Shown here one piece after another: positions 42,904 through 51,493 of a stretch of DNA of 64,000 nt. The position numbers were made by a program, and so were the translations under genes. This DNA is from JANXLS01 sp035308565 (GTDB lineage: Bacteria > Planctomycetota > SZUA-567 > H5-PLA8): assembly GCA_035308565.1 (NCBI GenBank), contig DATGGK010000128.1, positions 8,997 through 72,996 on the forward strand, given 5' to 3'. The notes under the pieces were generated by a model. The model was not told the DNA's origin, did no database searches, and worked only from the letters and a program-made list of their open reading frames with translations. The first letter of the stretch is position 1, and each line of letters opens with the position of its first letter.

Positions 42904-43997
42904 ACCATGCCGAGATACTTCGCCACGTCGTCGCGGCTCAACAGGCCCGCGATGCGATCGGCTGTAATTACCAGCATCTCGTCCACGTTTTCGCGTTCCA
43001 TGCGCTGAAGCGCGGACCACAGTCCGGCTTCCGGACTGATGCGCCGGATTTTATCGAGCGGCACCATCGCGTCGCGAACCGTCTTCGCCGCCCATTGCTC
43101 GCGCGGGACATCTTTTACTTCGTGAAGGGTGACCGCACCGATGGTCTCATCGCCGTCGCGCACCAGGAAAGTGCGATGGCCGTGCACAAGAATGTGATCA
43201 TCGACCAATTGCTGAAGCGTTAAGTTCGCCGGAACCTCATCGCAATGATTCATCGCGTTGGAAACCTTGTGGCCCGCAAGCAGCCCTCGAAACTCAGCCC
43301 GATGCACTTCCGCGGTTGCGGCGTTGTCGAGGAACCAGCCGATAAAGGCGATCCACAATCCGCCGAGATTGCCGGTCATGACGCTCAAGACGCCGAGGAA
43401 GATGAATAGGTAGCCAAAGCCGCGGCCAATATTTCCGGCGATGATCGTGGCGCGGCGCATGTCTTTTATTGCTCCCCAGATCAGCGCGCGCAAAACGCGC
43501 CCGCCGTCCAGCGGGTATCCGGGGATCATGTTGAAGACGACGAGCATAAAATTGATGAACGAAAGATATTTTGCCGGCCCAAATACTTCGGGAATATTTG
43601 GCGCGACGATCGTGATCGCAAAGAAGACCACGCTCAGCGCAATGCTGACCAGCGGGCCGGCCACGGCGATCGCGAATTCAGCCAGCGCGCTCGGCGGTTC
43701 GGCGCCAAGCTGCGCGACACCGCCGAACAGGAATAACGTGATGCTGCGCACGGGCACGTTGAAAGCTTTGGCGACCACCGCGTGGCCGAGTTCGTGCAGC
43801 AGCACGCTGGCAAAAAAGAGCAGCGCCGTTGCCGCGCCCATCAGCCAGTATTGCTGCGGTTGCCAGCCCTTAAACTCCGCGGGATAGTAAGTGGCCGCCA
43901 GCATCCACGTGAGGAGGGCGAAAATGAGAAACCAGGAATAATCCAAGCCGATGGATATTCCCAGTATTCTGCCGAGAGAAATGTTTTTGCGCATCAT
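42888..43997 (-). CDS. Site-2 protease family zinc metalloprotease with CBS domains
   Basis: About 369 residues from the ATG pair at 43994/43997. Membrane helices ~15-215 contain the zinc motif LLHELGHAVVAKAFNVPV (HExxH, ~67-84) and the second motif GYPLDGGRVLRAL (~159-171). Two CBS modules follow (~245-365; VDDHILVHGHRTFLV, MVPLDKIRRISPEAGLWSAL). These rhomboid-unlike intramembrane proteases cut membrane-bound regulators; CBS domains usually sense adenosine nucleotides. Length and order match the S2P-CBS subfamily. No anti-sigma substrate gene is adjacent. Confidence 0.92.
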   Translation of the reverse strand: MMRKNISLGRILGISIGLDYSWFLIFALLTWMLAATYYPAEFKGWQPQQYWLMGAATALLFFASVLLHELGHAVVAKAFNVPVRSITLFLFGGVAQLGAEPPSALAEFAIAVAGPLVSIALSVVFFAITIVAPNIPEVFGPAKYLSFINFMLVVFNMIPGYPLDGGRVLRALIWGAIKDMRRATIIAGNIGRGFGYLFIFLGVLSVMTGNLGGLWIAFIGWFLDNAATAEVHRAEFRGLLAGHKVSNAMNHCDEVPANLTLQQLVDDHILVHGHRTFLVRDGDETIGAVTLHEVKDVPREQWAAKTVRDAMVPLDKIRRISPEAGLWSALQRMERENVDEMLVITADRIAGLLSRDDVAKYLGMVQELA

Positions 43998-44028
43998 GGC
44001 CGAGTTCTCGTTATTGCGACAAAGCACT

Positions 44029-44214
44029 TTAGCGTTGCGGCGGTTTGATGGTTTTGCCCGGCACCGCGAAAGTGCTTGCTTCGTCGCGAACATCTCCCTC
44101 CAAAGAATCTTCTATTTCCTGCTGTTTCTTTGCGTTGCGTAGATGATGTTGATGCGATATGGGCCGCTCGCTTTTGTGCGGCCGTTCCGAATTTGCTCTC
44201 TGTTTGGCTGGCAT
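44029..44214 (-). CDS. Small hydrophilic protein, unrecognised
   Basis: 61 residues starting MPAKQRANSERPHKSERPIS, rich in Lys, Arg, His and Glu, then an acidic EDSLEGDVRDEAS segment. No known domain. A strong GGAGGTGTC site seven bases ahead of the ATG at 44214 supports real translation. Divergent from moaB and 31 bases ahead of the protease gene on the same strand, so perhaps cotranscribed with it. Confidence 0.6.
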   Translation of the reverse strand: MPAKQRANSERPHKSERPISHQHHLRNAKKQQEIEDSLEGDVRDEASTFAVPGKTIKPPQR

Positions 44215-44328
44215 TTTGACACCTCCCGGCGGATAGAGCCTTGCACTCGTAATCATCTCGCAATGCCTGTACCAAAGCTCATGCGATTGGCACTTTCAGT
44301 TCGTCCGATTGGCGTTAAAAATAAACGC

Positions 44329-44904
44329 ATGGATTTGCCATGCAACGCCCCCGATTCCGCCGCGCAACACCGCCAAGCCGCGCCGAAAAAATTGCGCGCC
44401 GCGGTCATGACATTGTCCACCACGCGCAGCAAAGAAAACGATCTCGGCGGAAAATATATTTGCGACGCGCTGGCGGAAGCCGGCCACGAGATCGTCTGGT
44501 ACGAAGTGGTGAAGGACGATGCGCCGTCGATCGCGTCGATGCTGTGCGCGCTGCGAGAACATCACGAATTGGACATCGTCGTTTGCACGGGCGGCACCGG
44601 CATCAGTCCGATGGATCTGACGATCGACACCGCGCGCCCATTGTTCGACCGCGAATTGACGGCGTTCGGCGTAATGTTCACAGTGTTGAGCCACGCTGAA
44701 GTGGGCATGGCCTGTCTGCTTTCACGTGCCACCGCCGGAGTCATGAAAGACAAAGTGGTCTTCTGCCTGCCGGGCAGTCCGAAGGCGTGCAAGCTGGCGA
44801 TGGAGAAAATCATCCTTCCCGAAGCGGGGCATATTGTGAAGCACGCGCGGGAGAAGGGCAGGGGTCAGGAGGCAGGAGTCAGGAGACAGGAGAACAACGG
44901 CTAA
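44329..44904 (+). CDS. MoaB/Mog family molybdenum cofactor biosynthesis protein
   Basis: 191 residues from the ATG at 44329; the frame extends upstream but that part overlaps the divergent small gene. AAVMTLSTTRSKENDLGGKY (~26-45) and VVCTGGTGISPMDLTIDTAR (~85-104) are the MoaB/MogA signatures, followed by VLSHAEVGMACLLSRATAG and VFCLPGSPKACKLAMEKII. These adenylylate molybdopterin or help metal insertion. The last ~15 residues (GQEAGVRRQENNG) are encoded by a short-period repeat and have no family counterpart. No other moa/moe gene is in the window. Confidence 0.9.
   Translation: MDLPCNAPDSAAQHRQAAPKKLRAAVMTLSTTRSKENDLGGKYICDALAEAGHEIVWYEVVKDDAPSIASMLCALREHHELDIVVCTGGTGISPMDLTIDTARPLFDRELTAFGVMFTVLSHAEVGMACLLSRATAGVMKDKVVFCLPGSPKACKLAMEKIILPEAGHIVKHAREKGRGQEAGVRRQENNG
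44856..44896. repeat. Short-period repeat (ggtcaggag type) forming the moaB tail
   Basis: Units of 7-8 bases (gggtcagga, ggcagga, gtcagga, gacagga) run through the last codons of moaB. A sister array with the same ggtcaggagtcagg units lies at 49060-49097. Confidence 0.75.
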
Positions 44905-44987
44905 ACCACTGCGCGGTTTTTCTACTTCCTCGTTTGCAAATCAGTTGGTGGCGCAATTTGAATGCATCATTTTACGGACTTTGAAAT

Positions 44988-46160
44988 ATGACCGATCAAG
45001 AATACGAATCGCTGAATCTTCTTTTTGCGCAGGATGTCAACACGGCGCTTGACGCGCTGATTGCCAAACTGGCGGAAGGTCCGGAGCATCATGCGCTGTT
45101 TCGCGCGAAGCTGTTAAAAAAGCGCGTCGAATTGGGTTTGCCGCTCATTAATCCCGGCGAGTTGAAAGGCGCGCCGCCGGATGCGCGCGAGACGTATGAA
45201 AATTACGTCGAAACGGTCTGCCGCGAGATTGGGGCGAAATACCTCGCTGAAAACAACATCGCTCAAGCGTGGCGCTATTTCCGGACGATCGGCGACAACG
45301 CGCTGGTCCGCGAAGCCATCGAAAAAATCGATCCGAAAAATGCGAGCGACGAGATTCTGGAAATCGCGATCGGCCAGGGCGTGCATCCGCTGCGCGGATT
45401 TGAAATCACGCTGGAGCGCGACGGATTGTGCCGCGCGATTTCGACATACGACACGGAATTTTCGTCCGATTTAAGCGACAAGCGCGCCGGCGCGGCGATG
45501 CTGGTGCGCGCGATTTACAAGGATTTGGTGCTAAACGCGCGCAAACAAATCTTCGAGCGCTTCAACGAATACCCGCCCGAAACGGATTTGATCGACTTGG
45601 TGCGCCACCGGCCGTGGATGTTCGAGAACGCGAATTATCATTCGGACCCGTCGCATTTGATTTCGGTCTGCCGCATCGGCGTGATCGTGGACACGCAGCC
45701 GGAGCAGATCATGGCGCTGAGTTTTAGCGAATACGGCAAGCTGCTCGACAAGCGCCATCAATACGAGGGCCGCGCGCCGTTTGAAGGCGGGTACAGCGAT
45801 TACGCGCGCTATTACCGCGCGGTGCTCGGGCAGAACGCCGAGGAGACGATCGCATTTTTCGAAGACAAGCTGAACACGTACGACTTGCACAGCATGGAGA
45901 GCTTTCCGCTGGAAGCGATCCTGCTGCTGTACTGGCAATGCGGCAAAAAAACGGAGGCGCTGAATTTCTGGCGCGAGCGTTTTCAATACACCGCGCCGGA
46001 ACAGCGAGGAACGATCACGCCATCGTACTACGAACTGTGCATGTTCGCCGGCGATTATCAGCGGCTGGAGGAATCCGCGAAAAACCAGGGCGATTCATCG
46101 GCGTGGGCGGCGGCGAAGATATTTGCAGCGCGCCAGAAGCCCGAGGCGGGGAAATCATAA
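44988..46160 (+). CDS. Unrecognised helical protein
   Basis: 390 residues with no signal peptide, membrane segment or recognised domain. Mostly amphipathic helices; segments such as AKYLAENNIAQAWRYFRTIGD and LLYWQCGKKTEALNFWRERF look TPR/solenoid-like. Thirteen His and several paired acidic residues give no clear metal site. It precedes, on the same strand, a secreted HEAT protein and a membrane protein (gaps of 211 bases, then an overlap), so a common process is possible but unproven. Composition matches its neighbours. Confidence 0.6.
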   Translation: MTDQEYESLNLLFAQDVNTALDALIAKLAEGPEHHALFRAKLLKKRVELGLPLINPGELKGAPPDARETYENYVETVCREIGAKYLAENNIAQAWRYFRTIGDNALVREAIEKIDPKNASDEILEIAIGQGVHPLRGFEITLERDGLCRAISTYDTEFSSDLSDKRAGAAMLVRAIYKDLVLNARKQIFERFNEYPPETDLIDLVRHRPWMFENANYHSDPSHLISVCRIGVIVDTQPEQIMALSFSEYGKLLDKRHQYEGRAPFEGGYSDYARYYRAVLGQNAEETIAFFEDKLNTYDLHSMESFPLEAILLLYWQCGKKTEALNFWRERFQYTAPEQRGTITPSYYELCMFAGDYQRLEESAKNQGDSSAWAAAKIFAARQKPEAGKS

Positions 46161-46371
46161 TGGGCTTTCAAGACCGCGAATATATGAAGGGGGGCGAAAT
46201 GTCCTCCGGGCGCTCACGGCGCTGGTCTGGTAAATTCGATCAATGAAACGGCAGTTCTCCAATGCCGCCGCGCATCGGTCGCGGCCTGTTCCCAAGATTT
46301 TTCTGGACCTTTTTCATCGTTTCGTGTCTATTGTGGGGCGTTCGCTCCAATTTTCTGGAATGCGAGGACGT

Positions 46372-47925
46372 ATGCGCCGCGTGTTTGGCGACTTGTTTCT
46401 TGTTGCATTATTAACGAGCGTGGCGGGCTCGCTTTGGGCCGAGCAACCGCCGCCGCCGCCGGTTACGCCGCCCGCCACTCCCAGGCCGCAGACAGGAATG
46501 TCTGCGCCACCCCGCCGCGTCACGCAGGAACAATTGGACGCGGCGGACGCGCAGTTCACCGGATCGGCAAACTACGACGAAGTCGCGCATGAGTTGCTAG
46601 AGCAGTTTCTGAATTTCAAAATCACCAACCAGAAAGCAGAAGTGCACGCGTCGAAGCTGAGCTACAAGGAAGCGCGCGAGGCTCGGGCGAAAGAAGCGAA
46701 GGAAGCCAAAGAGGCGAAGGCGGCGGCGAAAAATGCGCCCGCGAAACCGGATGAGTACAGCATCGCGGACATGGATGCCTACACGGTCAACGCGCAGGAT
46801 TGCGCGCGAAAACTGGTCTCGTTGGGGAAGCGCGCGGTGCCGGAGACGGCGGAATTGTTCCGGGCCAGTTACGCAAAACCAGAGAAAGCGGCCGATGCGC
46901 TGCAGACGGCTCAGGTGACCTATTATACCGCGTGGGTGCTGTCGCACATTCGGCTGGCGGAGGCGGCCAAGCCGTTGATTCCGCTGCTGACGAACACCGC
47001 GGCGCGCTCGGATTTGCGCGTGATTGCGGTCGATGCGGCGGGCTGGGAGAAACTCGACGAAGGCGTGGCGCTGCTGCAGAAAATTGCGGTGATCGATCCA
47101 GACACGGAAGTGCGCAAGCGCGCGGTGGGGCAGTTGTCGATGATTCCGGAGCATTGGGTGCAGAGCGAGCCGGTCTTCGTCAGGCTGCTGGACGATCCGA
47201 ACGAAGACATTCGCACGCAAGCGGTGAAGGCGTGCCATTACGCGCACATTTTTTTGAGCGCGAATCCGAAGCTGGTTCAGTTGATCGAAAAGGACGAGTC
47301 GCCGGTGGTGCGTCAATATGCGCTGCTGACGCTGGCGCGGTTGAAAGTGCGCGAAGCTCAGCCGGCGCTGATTCGGATGCTGGCGAAGATCGATTTGGAC
47401 GAGAAGATCAGGAAGCAGGCGCTCGCCACGCTGGTGTCGATCAGCGGCGTGCCGTTCCGCGATGTTGACGGGGCGCTGAGTTGGTGGGCGAAGCAGGGAA
47501 AGGAAGAGTTCGAGGCCATTGAGAAGCGCTCCGGCGCGGAGGCGGCGGAGTCAAACGATGCGGAATTGCTGCCGATGAAGCCGCTTCCGAAATTCAAAGC
47601 TGCGCCGGCGGAGATCGCGGATGTGGTGCCGTTGAGCGACACGAAGTCAAAGGCGGCGGAGTTGTTGCCGGAGGATGTGCCCGCAGTAGCGCCCACGCCG
47701 TTCAATTCGGCGAAAATGCCGGAGCTAACCAAAGACGCGCCGGCGGTGCCGCGCAAGGTGGACGGCTCGGAGAGCCGTCCGACGGTGAAGGCGGAGAATG
47801 CGAAGGCGAGCGTGGTCGAGCCGCTGCCTGGAACGCGTTTCGACGATGCGCCGCCGGAGAATTTGGATCCCAACGAATCGACTGGATCGCAGCGGCGCAA
47901 AAAGCGGCTCGCGGAACAGCCATGA
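46372..47925 (+). CDS. Exported HEAT-repeat protein with disordered tail and two palindromic inserts
   Basis: 517 residues from the ATG at 46372 (GAGGA upstream). Signal peptide ~1-23 (FLVALLTSVAGSLWA), Pro-rich linker, an Ala/Lys/Glu helix (EAREARAKEAKEAKEAKAAA), then HEAT/armadillo-type repeats (~140-390; AAKPLIPLL, VIAVDAAGWEKL, PVVRQYALLTLARLK). The tail (~390-517) is disordered and charged. The linker residues R-P-Q-T-G-M-S-A and tail residues D-G-S-E-S-R-P-T are encoded by palindromic repeats at 46488 and 47760. Probably a periplasmic scaffold. Stop overlaps the next gene's start by four bases. Confidence 0.75.
   Translation: MRRVFGDLFLVALLTSVAGSLWAEQPPPPPVTPPATPRPQTGMSAPPRRVTQEQLDAADAQFTGSANYDEVAHELLEQFLNFKITNQKAEVHASKLSYKEAREARAKEAKEAKEAKAAAKNAPAKPDEYSIADMDAYTVNAQDCARKLVSLGKRAVPETAELFRASYAKPEKAADALQTAQVTYYTAWVLSHIRLAEAAKPLIPLLTNTAARSDLRVIAVDAAGWEKLDEGVALLQKIAVIDPDTEVRKRAVGQLSMIPEHWVQSEPVFVRLLDDPNEDIRTQAVKACHYAHIFLSANPKLVQLIEKDESPVVRQYALLTLARLKVREAQPALIRMLAKIDLDEKIRKQALATLVSISGVPFRDVDGALSWWAKQGKEEFEAIEKRSGAEAAESNDAELLPMKPLPKFKAAPAEIADVVPLSDTKSKAAELLPEDVPAVAPTPFNSAKMPELTKDAPAVPRKVDGSESRPTVKAENAKASVVEPLPGTRFDDAPPENLDPNESTGSQRRKKRLAEQP
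46488..46505. repeat. 18-bp palindrome in the HEAT-protein gene
   Basis: gcagac-aggaat-gtctgc, in frame in the linker after the signal peptide. Same arms as the intergenic repeat at 14589-14632. Confidence 0.7.
47760..47780. repeat. 21-bp palindrome in the HEAT-protein gene
   Basis: ggacggctcggagagccgtcc; 20 of its bases are the exact reverse complement of the element inside ybeY (25339-25358). Codes for part of D-G-S-E-S-R-P-T. Confidence 0.85.
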
Positions 47926-49061
47926 GCGCGCAGCATTCGTTTCCTGAAAAAAAAATCGGCGTGAACGCGAACGGCGGCGATGGCGTCGTGGACGCGCACG
48001 TTGTCGATGGCGCGGGAGCCACGCTTGCAAGTGCGAGCACAGGTGGCGGGATTGAAGGCGTTCCTTCAGGGAGGAATACGAATCACGGCGGCAGGAGTGC
48101 CGCCGCTCCTACGGCGGGCGAATTCGCGGGGCGCGTTGCGTTGTCGGCGGGGTTGATTGCGCTGGTGTTTGCGGTGTGGATGGTGAATTTGCAGGCGGCG
48201 GCGGGATGGACGGGGTTGTATGCGCGGATGGCGCCGCGTTTGAGCGTCTTCGGGATGGGGTTGTTCACGGCGCTGGCCATACAAGGATGCCGCGTGAAAG
48301 CGCGGACGCTTTTGGTGTGCGCGGGTTTGGCGCTGGCGGGGATGTTCGCGCTGCAAGGGTGGGCGAATCTGTTTGAAGTCGTGAAACCATCGGCGGAGAC
48401 GCTTGCGATGTCCGGCGGAAAGCCGCGCGATTGGGCGAGCGCGGGCGGGAATGTGTACCTTCACGCGCGGCCGGACATGCTCGGGCCGGGGCCGGCGCTG
48501 CTGTTGATGCGCCTGGAATGCGCGCTGTTCGCGGCCGTTTTTTTGGGGACGTGGATCGGGCAAGGCGCGTGGCGCGCGTGGCATTTCGTGACGCTGCTGA
48601 TGTTCGCGGGCGTCTTCGACGCGTGGCTCAATTGGCAGCACATTCCGGAGAGCGTGGACGCGGCCTCACCGCTGGCGGTGCTGCGCATGCCGTTCGTTCC
48701 GGCGCTGGGGCGGATGACGCTGGCGCCGGCGTTCACAGATATTATGTTTATCAGCGCCGCGTTTGAAGCCTCGCGCGTGTTCCGCATGCATGTGTTCTGG
48801 CTGGCGCTCGGCGCACTCACAGGCTATTGCAGCGGCGGATTTTTTGGGCCGGCGCCATTTTTGTCGATGCCGCTGGTGGCGATTGGGATGATCGTCGCCG
48901 CGTGGCCGGACATGAAACTCGACGAGAATTCAGTGGGCAAAGCGTTCTTGGCGCTGGCGCTGATGATTCTGATGCTGGCGGGCGTGAGGCTGCTGCGGAT
49001 TGAATTGAATGCGCCGCGCGAACAGAATGCGGCGCCGCCGGAGTTGAGGAATGCGGCGTAG
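47922..49061 (+). CDS. Unrecognised multi-pass membrane protein
   Basis: 379 residues. A ~65-residue Gly/Ala-rich cytoplasmic lead contains H-G-G-R-S-A-A-A-P-T, encoded by a palindromic repeat. About ten hydrophobic helices follow. Soluble loops include VKPSAETLAMSGGKPRDWAS and NWQHIPESVDAASPLAVLRM. No family recognised and no catalytic motif seen. Starts within the stop of the HEAT-protein gene (ATGA), so the two are cotranslated and probably interact. Confidence 0.65.
   Translation: MSAQHSFPEKKIGVNANGGDGVVDAHVVDGAGATLASASTGGGIEGVPSGRNTNHGGRSAAAPTAGEFAGRVALSAGLIALVFAVWMVNLQAAAGWTGLYARMAPRLSVFGMGLFTALAIQGCRVKARTLLVCAGLALAGMFALQGWANLFEVVKPSAETLAMSGGKPRDWASAGGNVYLHARPDMLGPGPALLLMRLECALFAAVFLGTWIGQGAWRAWHFVTLLMFAGVFDAWLNWQHIPESVDAASPLAVLRMPFVPALGRMTLAPAFTDIMFISAAFEASRVFRMHVFWLALGALTGYCSGGFFGPAPFLSMPLVAIGMIVAAWPDMKLDENSVGKAFLALALMILMLAGVRLLRIELNAPREQNAAPPELRNAA
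48086..48110. repeat. 25-bp palindromic repeat inside a membrane-protein gene
   Basis: cggcggcaggagtgccgccgctcct with its first part forming ggcggca..tgccgcc. Identical over 25 bases to 4664-4688, which is intergenic. Confidence 0.9.
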
Positions 49062-49097
49062 TCAGGGATCAGGGGTCAGGAGTCAGGGGGCCAGGGA
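49060..49097. repeat. Short-period repeat between convergent genes
   Basis: Units gtcaggga, tcagggg, tcaggag, tcagggg, ccaggga fill the whole 38-base gap between the membrane-protein stop and the kinase stop. Same unit as in the moaB tail. Confidence 0.75.
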
Positions 49098-49099
49098 CT

Positions 49100-50419
49100 T
49101 TATCGCAGCCTCCGCGCACGCAGCGCCGGATTCACTCGCACCGCCGGGCGCGGCGGAGTCTTTGCTCCAGCGGGCGGCGTGATGCCTGGCGACGACGGCG
49201 GCCGTTGCACGGGTTGCGGGATGCCCGGCGATGAGGGCGGGCGTTGCACGGGCCGCGCGATTTTCTTCACTGTGGGCCGTGGCGCGGGGCGGTAGCCGGG
49301 CCGCAAACCCGGCCGCGCGGGGCGATACATCGGTTTCGCCATCGGCTTCACCGGCGAACGCATCTGCACGGCCGGCCTCGGCGCGCTGCCGGCGGCCGCC
49401 AGTTCCTGCAAAATCCGCGCGATCGCGTTCGCGACAATTTCGGCGCTGAGCGCTCGATGCTCCGGGTCTTTGACCAACATCAATTTCACCAGCGTCGCCG
49501 TCCTCGGATTCAGCTCGGGGCGCAGCGCTTTAACGTCTAGCGGCTCGTCGTCGAGGTGCATGCGCAAAATTTCCTGCGGATCGTCGGCCAGAAATGGCGG
49601 CGCGCCGATCAGCAATTCGAAGAGCGTCGCGCCAAGGCTGTAGATGTCGCTGCGCGGATCGTTGAGCGCCGTGCCTTTGATGATCTCCGGCGCCACGTAA
49701 GGCGGGCTGCCCGCGAAGGTGCCGGTGTCGGTGGTCGTGCGCACCACTTGCGCGATGCCGAGGTCGGTCAGCTTGGCGACGCCGTCGGCCGTGAGCAGAA
49801 TATTGTCGGGCTTGACGTCGCGGTGCAAAATCCCGCGCGCATGCGCGGCTTTGAGTCCCAGCGCGGCTTGCTGCACGATCTCCAGCGCGCGCTTCTCGCT
49901 CAAACGCCCACCTTCGGCTTCCATTAATTGGCGCGTCGAACCGCCGTCCAGCAGCTCCATCGCAAAATAATTAAGCCCGTGATCGGTGCCCACAAAATAA
50001 CCGTGAACAACGTTGGGATGGTTGAGCTGCGCGACCGCGCGCGCTTCACGCAAAAACTGCTCGACGGCTTCGTCGTCCTGCGCGATGTCGGTGTTAAGGA
50101 TTTTCACGGCGACTTCGCGGTTAAGCGATTTTTGAAGCGCCTTGAAGACCGCGCCGCTGGCGCCTTCGCCGAGATGTTCGACCAATTCAAAATCGCCCAG
50201 CGTATCGACGCTTTGGAGCGGTTCGCCGGTGTCGGCCTCGATCGTGTCCACGGCCATGCGCGCCAGCATTCCGCGGCTGACGAGAAAGTCGCCGAAACTG
50301 AAGCTCGCGCCCATCTGCTGCAATTTCAAATAGACCGTCAGCGCCGCGCGCCCCTGCTGCTCGTCAAGCGCCTTCGCCTGCACGGCACGCTGCAAGAGTT
50401 GTTCTGGTTCAAGCGCCAT
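49100..50419 (-). CDS. Serine/threonine protein kinase
   Basis: 439 residues. N-terminal ~70 residues (LLQRAVQAKALDEQQGRAAL) form a small helical module often found before bacterial kinases of planctomycete type. Kinase domain ~75-340: glycine loop LGEGASGAVFKAL, VAVKIL, ILHRDVKPDNILL (~195-207), DLGIAQ in place of DFG, YVAPEIIKG and DIYSLGATLFELL. The tail (~345-439) is Pro/Arg-rich and basic with a repeated RPVQRPPSSPGI-like unit. No membrane helix, so a cytoplasmic kinase. No phosphatase or FHA gene is adjacent. Confidence 0.93.
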   Translation of the reverse strand: MALEPEQLLQRAVQAKALDEQQGRAALTVYLKLQQMGASFSFGDFLVSRGMLARMAVDTIEADTGEPLQSVDTLGDFELVEHLGEGASGAVFKALQKSLNREVAVKILNTDIAQDDEAVEQFLREARAVAQLNHPNVVHGYFVGTDHGLNYFAMELLDGGSTRQLMEAEGGRLSEKRALEIVQQAALGLKAAHARGILHRDVKPDNILLTADGVAKLTDLGIAQVVRTTTDTGTFAGSPPYVAPEIIKGTALNDPRSDIYSLGATLFELLIGAPPFLADDPQEILRMHLDDEPLDVKALRPELNPRTATLVKLMLVKDPEHRALSAEIVANAIARILQELAAAGSAPRPAVQMRSPVKPMAKPMYRPARPGLRPGYRPAPRPTVKKIARPVQRPPSSPGIPQPVQRPPSSPGITPPAGAKTPPRPAVRVNPALRARRLR

Positions 50420-50608
50420 ATCGGATCACCGTCGTGGTGCGTTTGCCGGACGAATAGAAAACAAGAGTATAGCGCGCGGGCGGGGCGGAGTCGAGGGAGG
50501 AGTGGCGGGGAAGAAGGAGTGGGGTGCACGACAGTTTAGGCGGAAAATTCAACCATTAGCGACGATAACTCGTTGTCTTGCGAAGCATCCGCGGTGAACG
50601 GATGGACG

Positions 50609-50640
50609 TTTCAGGTTACAGGTTACACGTTACAGGTTGC
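50609..50640. repeat. Short-period (7-8 bp) caggtta repeat
   Basis: tcaggttacaggttacacgttacaggttg: four near-copies of caggtta. It supplies the stop codon of the small membrane-protein gene (TAA, minus strand, 50630-50632). Confidence 0.75.
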
Positions 50641-51064
50641 GTTTCCGCGAGCGCCAGCGAATCCAGCGCTCGCACAGAAACCAAACGATAATTAGTACTC
50701 CTATTTCGATGAGGACATTCAACAGGACCGCGTTAATCCGAACATATTCTTCGGAGACTGAGCCAAGTGACACCGGTTCTCCGTGAATGAACTGAATGTC
50801 GTCGGTTAACTCTGAAATGATGTAAGGAAATCCGCGCGTTCGCAACCTGTGAATTACAACCGGAAATCTGACGCCGCTCACATGCGCAATCGGTGGTAAT
50901 CGCAGCGCATCCTCCTTCGACAGCGCGCCTTGTCCGTATTCGCCGCCAAAGTACTTTGCTGTGACAGGAACTAAACTCGTCCACATCATTCCGCCCGCGG
51001 CGAACATCAGCAGCACGGCGGTAGAGAGATGAATTTGAAAGCGTCGTTTGCGCAGCGAAGACAA
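50630..51064 (-). CDS. Small two-helix membrane protein with planctomycete-type N-terminus
   Basis: 144 residues, TTG start three bases after the stop of the gene before it. The opening RKRRFQIHLSTAVLLMFAAG leads into helix 1, an N-terminal pattern I recall from many planctomycetal proteins. A ~75-residue extracytoplasmic loop (TRGFPYIISELTDD) and a second helix (~112-130) follow, ending in a basic tail. Function unknown. Third gene of the sucD operon by spacing. Confidence 0.7.
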   Translation of the reverse strand: MSSLRKRRFQIHLSTAVLLMFAAGGMMWTSLVPVTAKYFGGEYGQGALSKEDALRLPPIAHVSGVRFPVVIHRLRTRGFPYIISELTDDIQFIHGEPVSLGSVSEEYVRINAVLLNVLIEIGVLIIVWFLCERWIRWRSRKRNL

Positions 51065-51067
51065 ATT

Positions 51068-51493
51068 CTACCGCCCTCGATTTATCACCCACCATTTCCT
51101 TACGATTTCGCCCACGATCCAGCCGACTATTGCGAAAAAAAACATTCCGAGAACAACGCTGAGACTCCCGAACGCCGCGTGCCCCAGCGCGCTGGTGAAG
51201 CGATAGCCGTCGGCGCCGCGCCGCACGAAGACGCCGGCTTTGATCAGAATCCACGAGGGCAGCGCCAGCGGCGACGGCTCCCACTGCGCGGACGGAATTC
51301 CATGCGGCGGAGTGTCGCCGGGAATCGGCAGCGCGTTGATGTACAGCGAGGCCCCGCCGTAAATCGCGCCAAGCATCAGAAACGAAAAGAGAATGAAGCG
51401 AAAGAGCGAAAGCCCCTTGGGAAGTCCGCCGCCTTCGCCGGCTTTTTGAGGGAGGGGGGAGGAGGGAGGAGGGGGGAGGGAAGAATTGCTCAT
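51068..51493 (-). CDS. Small membrane protein, unrecognised, with repeat-derived N-terminus
   Basis: 141 residues from the ATG at 51493. Residues ~4-20 (S-S-L-P-P-P-P-S-S-P-L-P-Q-K) come from a G-rich repeat. Helix 1 (~30-50; FILFSFLMLGAIYGGASLYI), a soluble loop, and helix 2 (~105-127; VVLGMFFFAIVGWIVGEIV) follow. No known family. It starts 38 bases after sucD and runs directly into the next small membrane-protein gene with similar topology; the two may be partners. Confidence 0.6.
   Translation of the reverse strand: MSNSSLPPPPSSPLPQKAGEGGGLPKGLSLFRFILFSFLMLGAIYGGASLYINALPIPGDTPPHGIPSAQWEPSPLALPSWILIKAGVFVRRGADGYRFTSALGHAAFGSLSVVLGMFFFAIVGWIVGEIVRKWWVINRGR

Noticed and set aside
44143..44328. 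Longer N-terminus for MoaB starting at 44143
   Set aside because: The extra 62 residues have no family counterpart and overlap a divergent small gene with a strong ribosome binding site.
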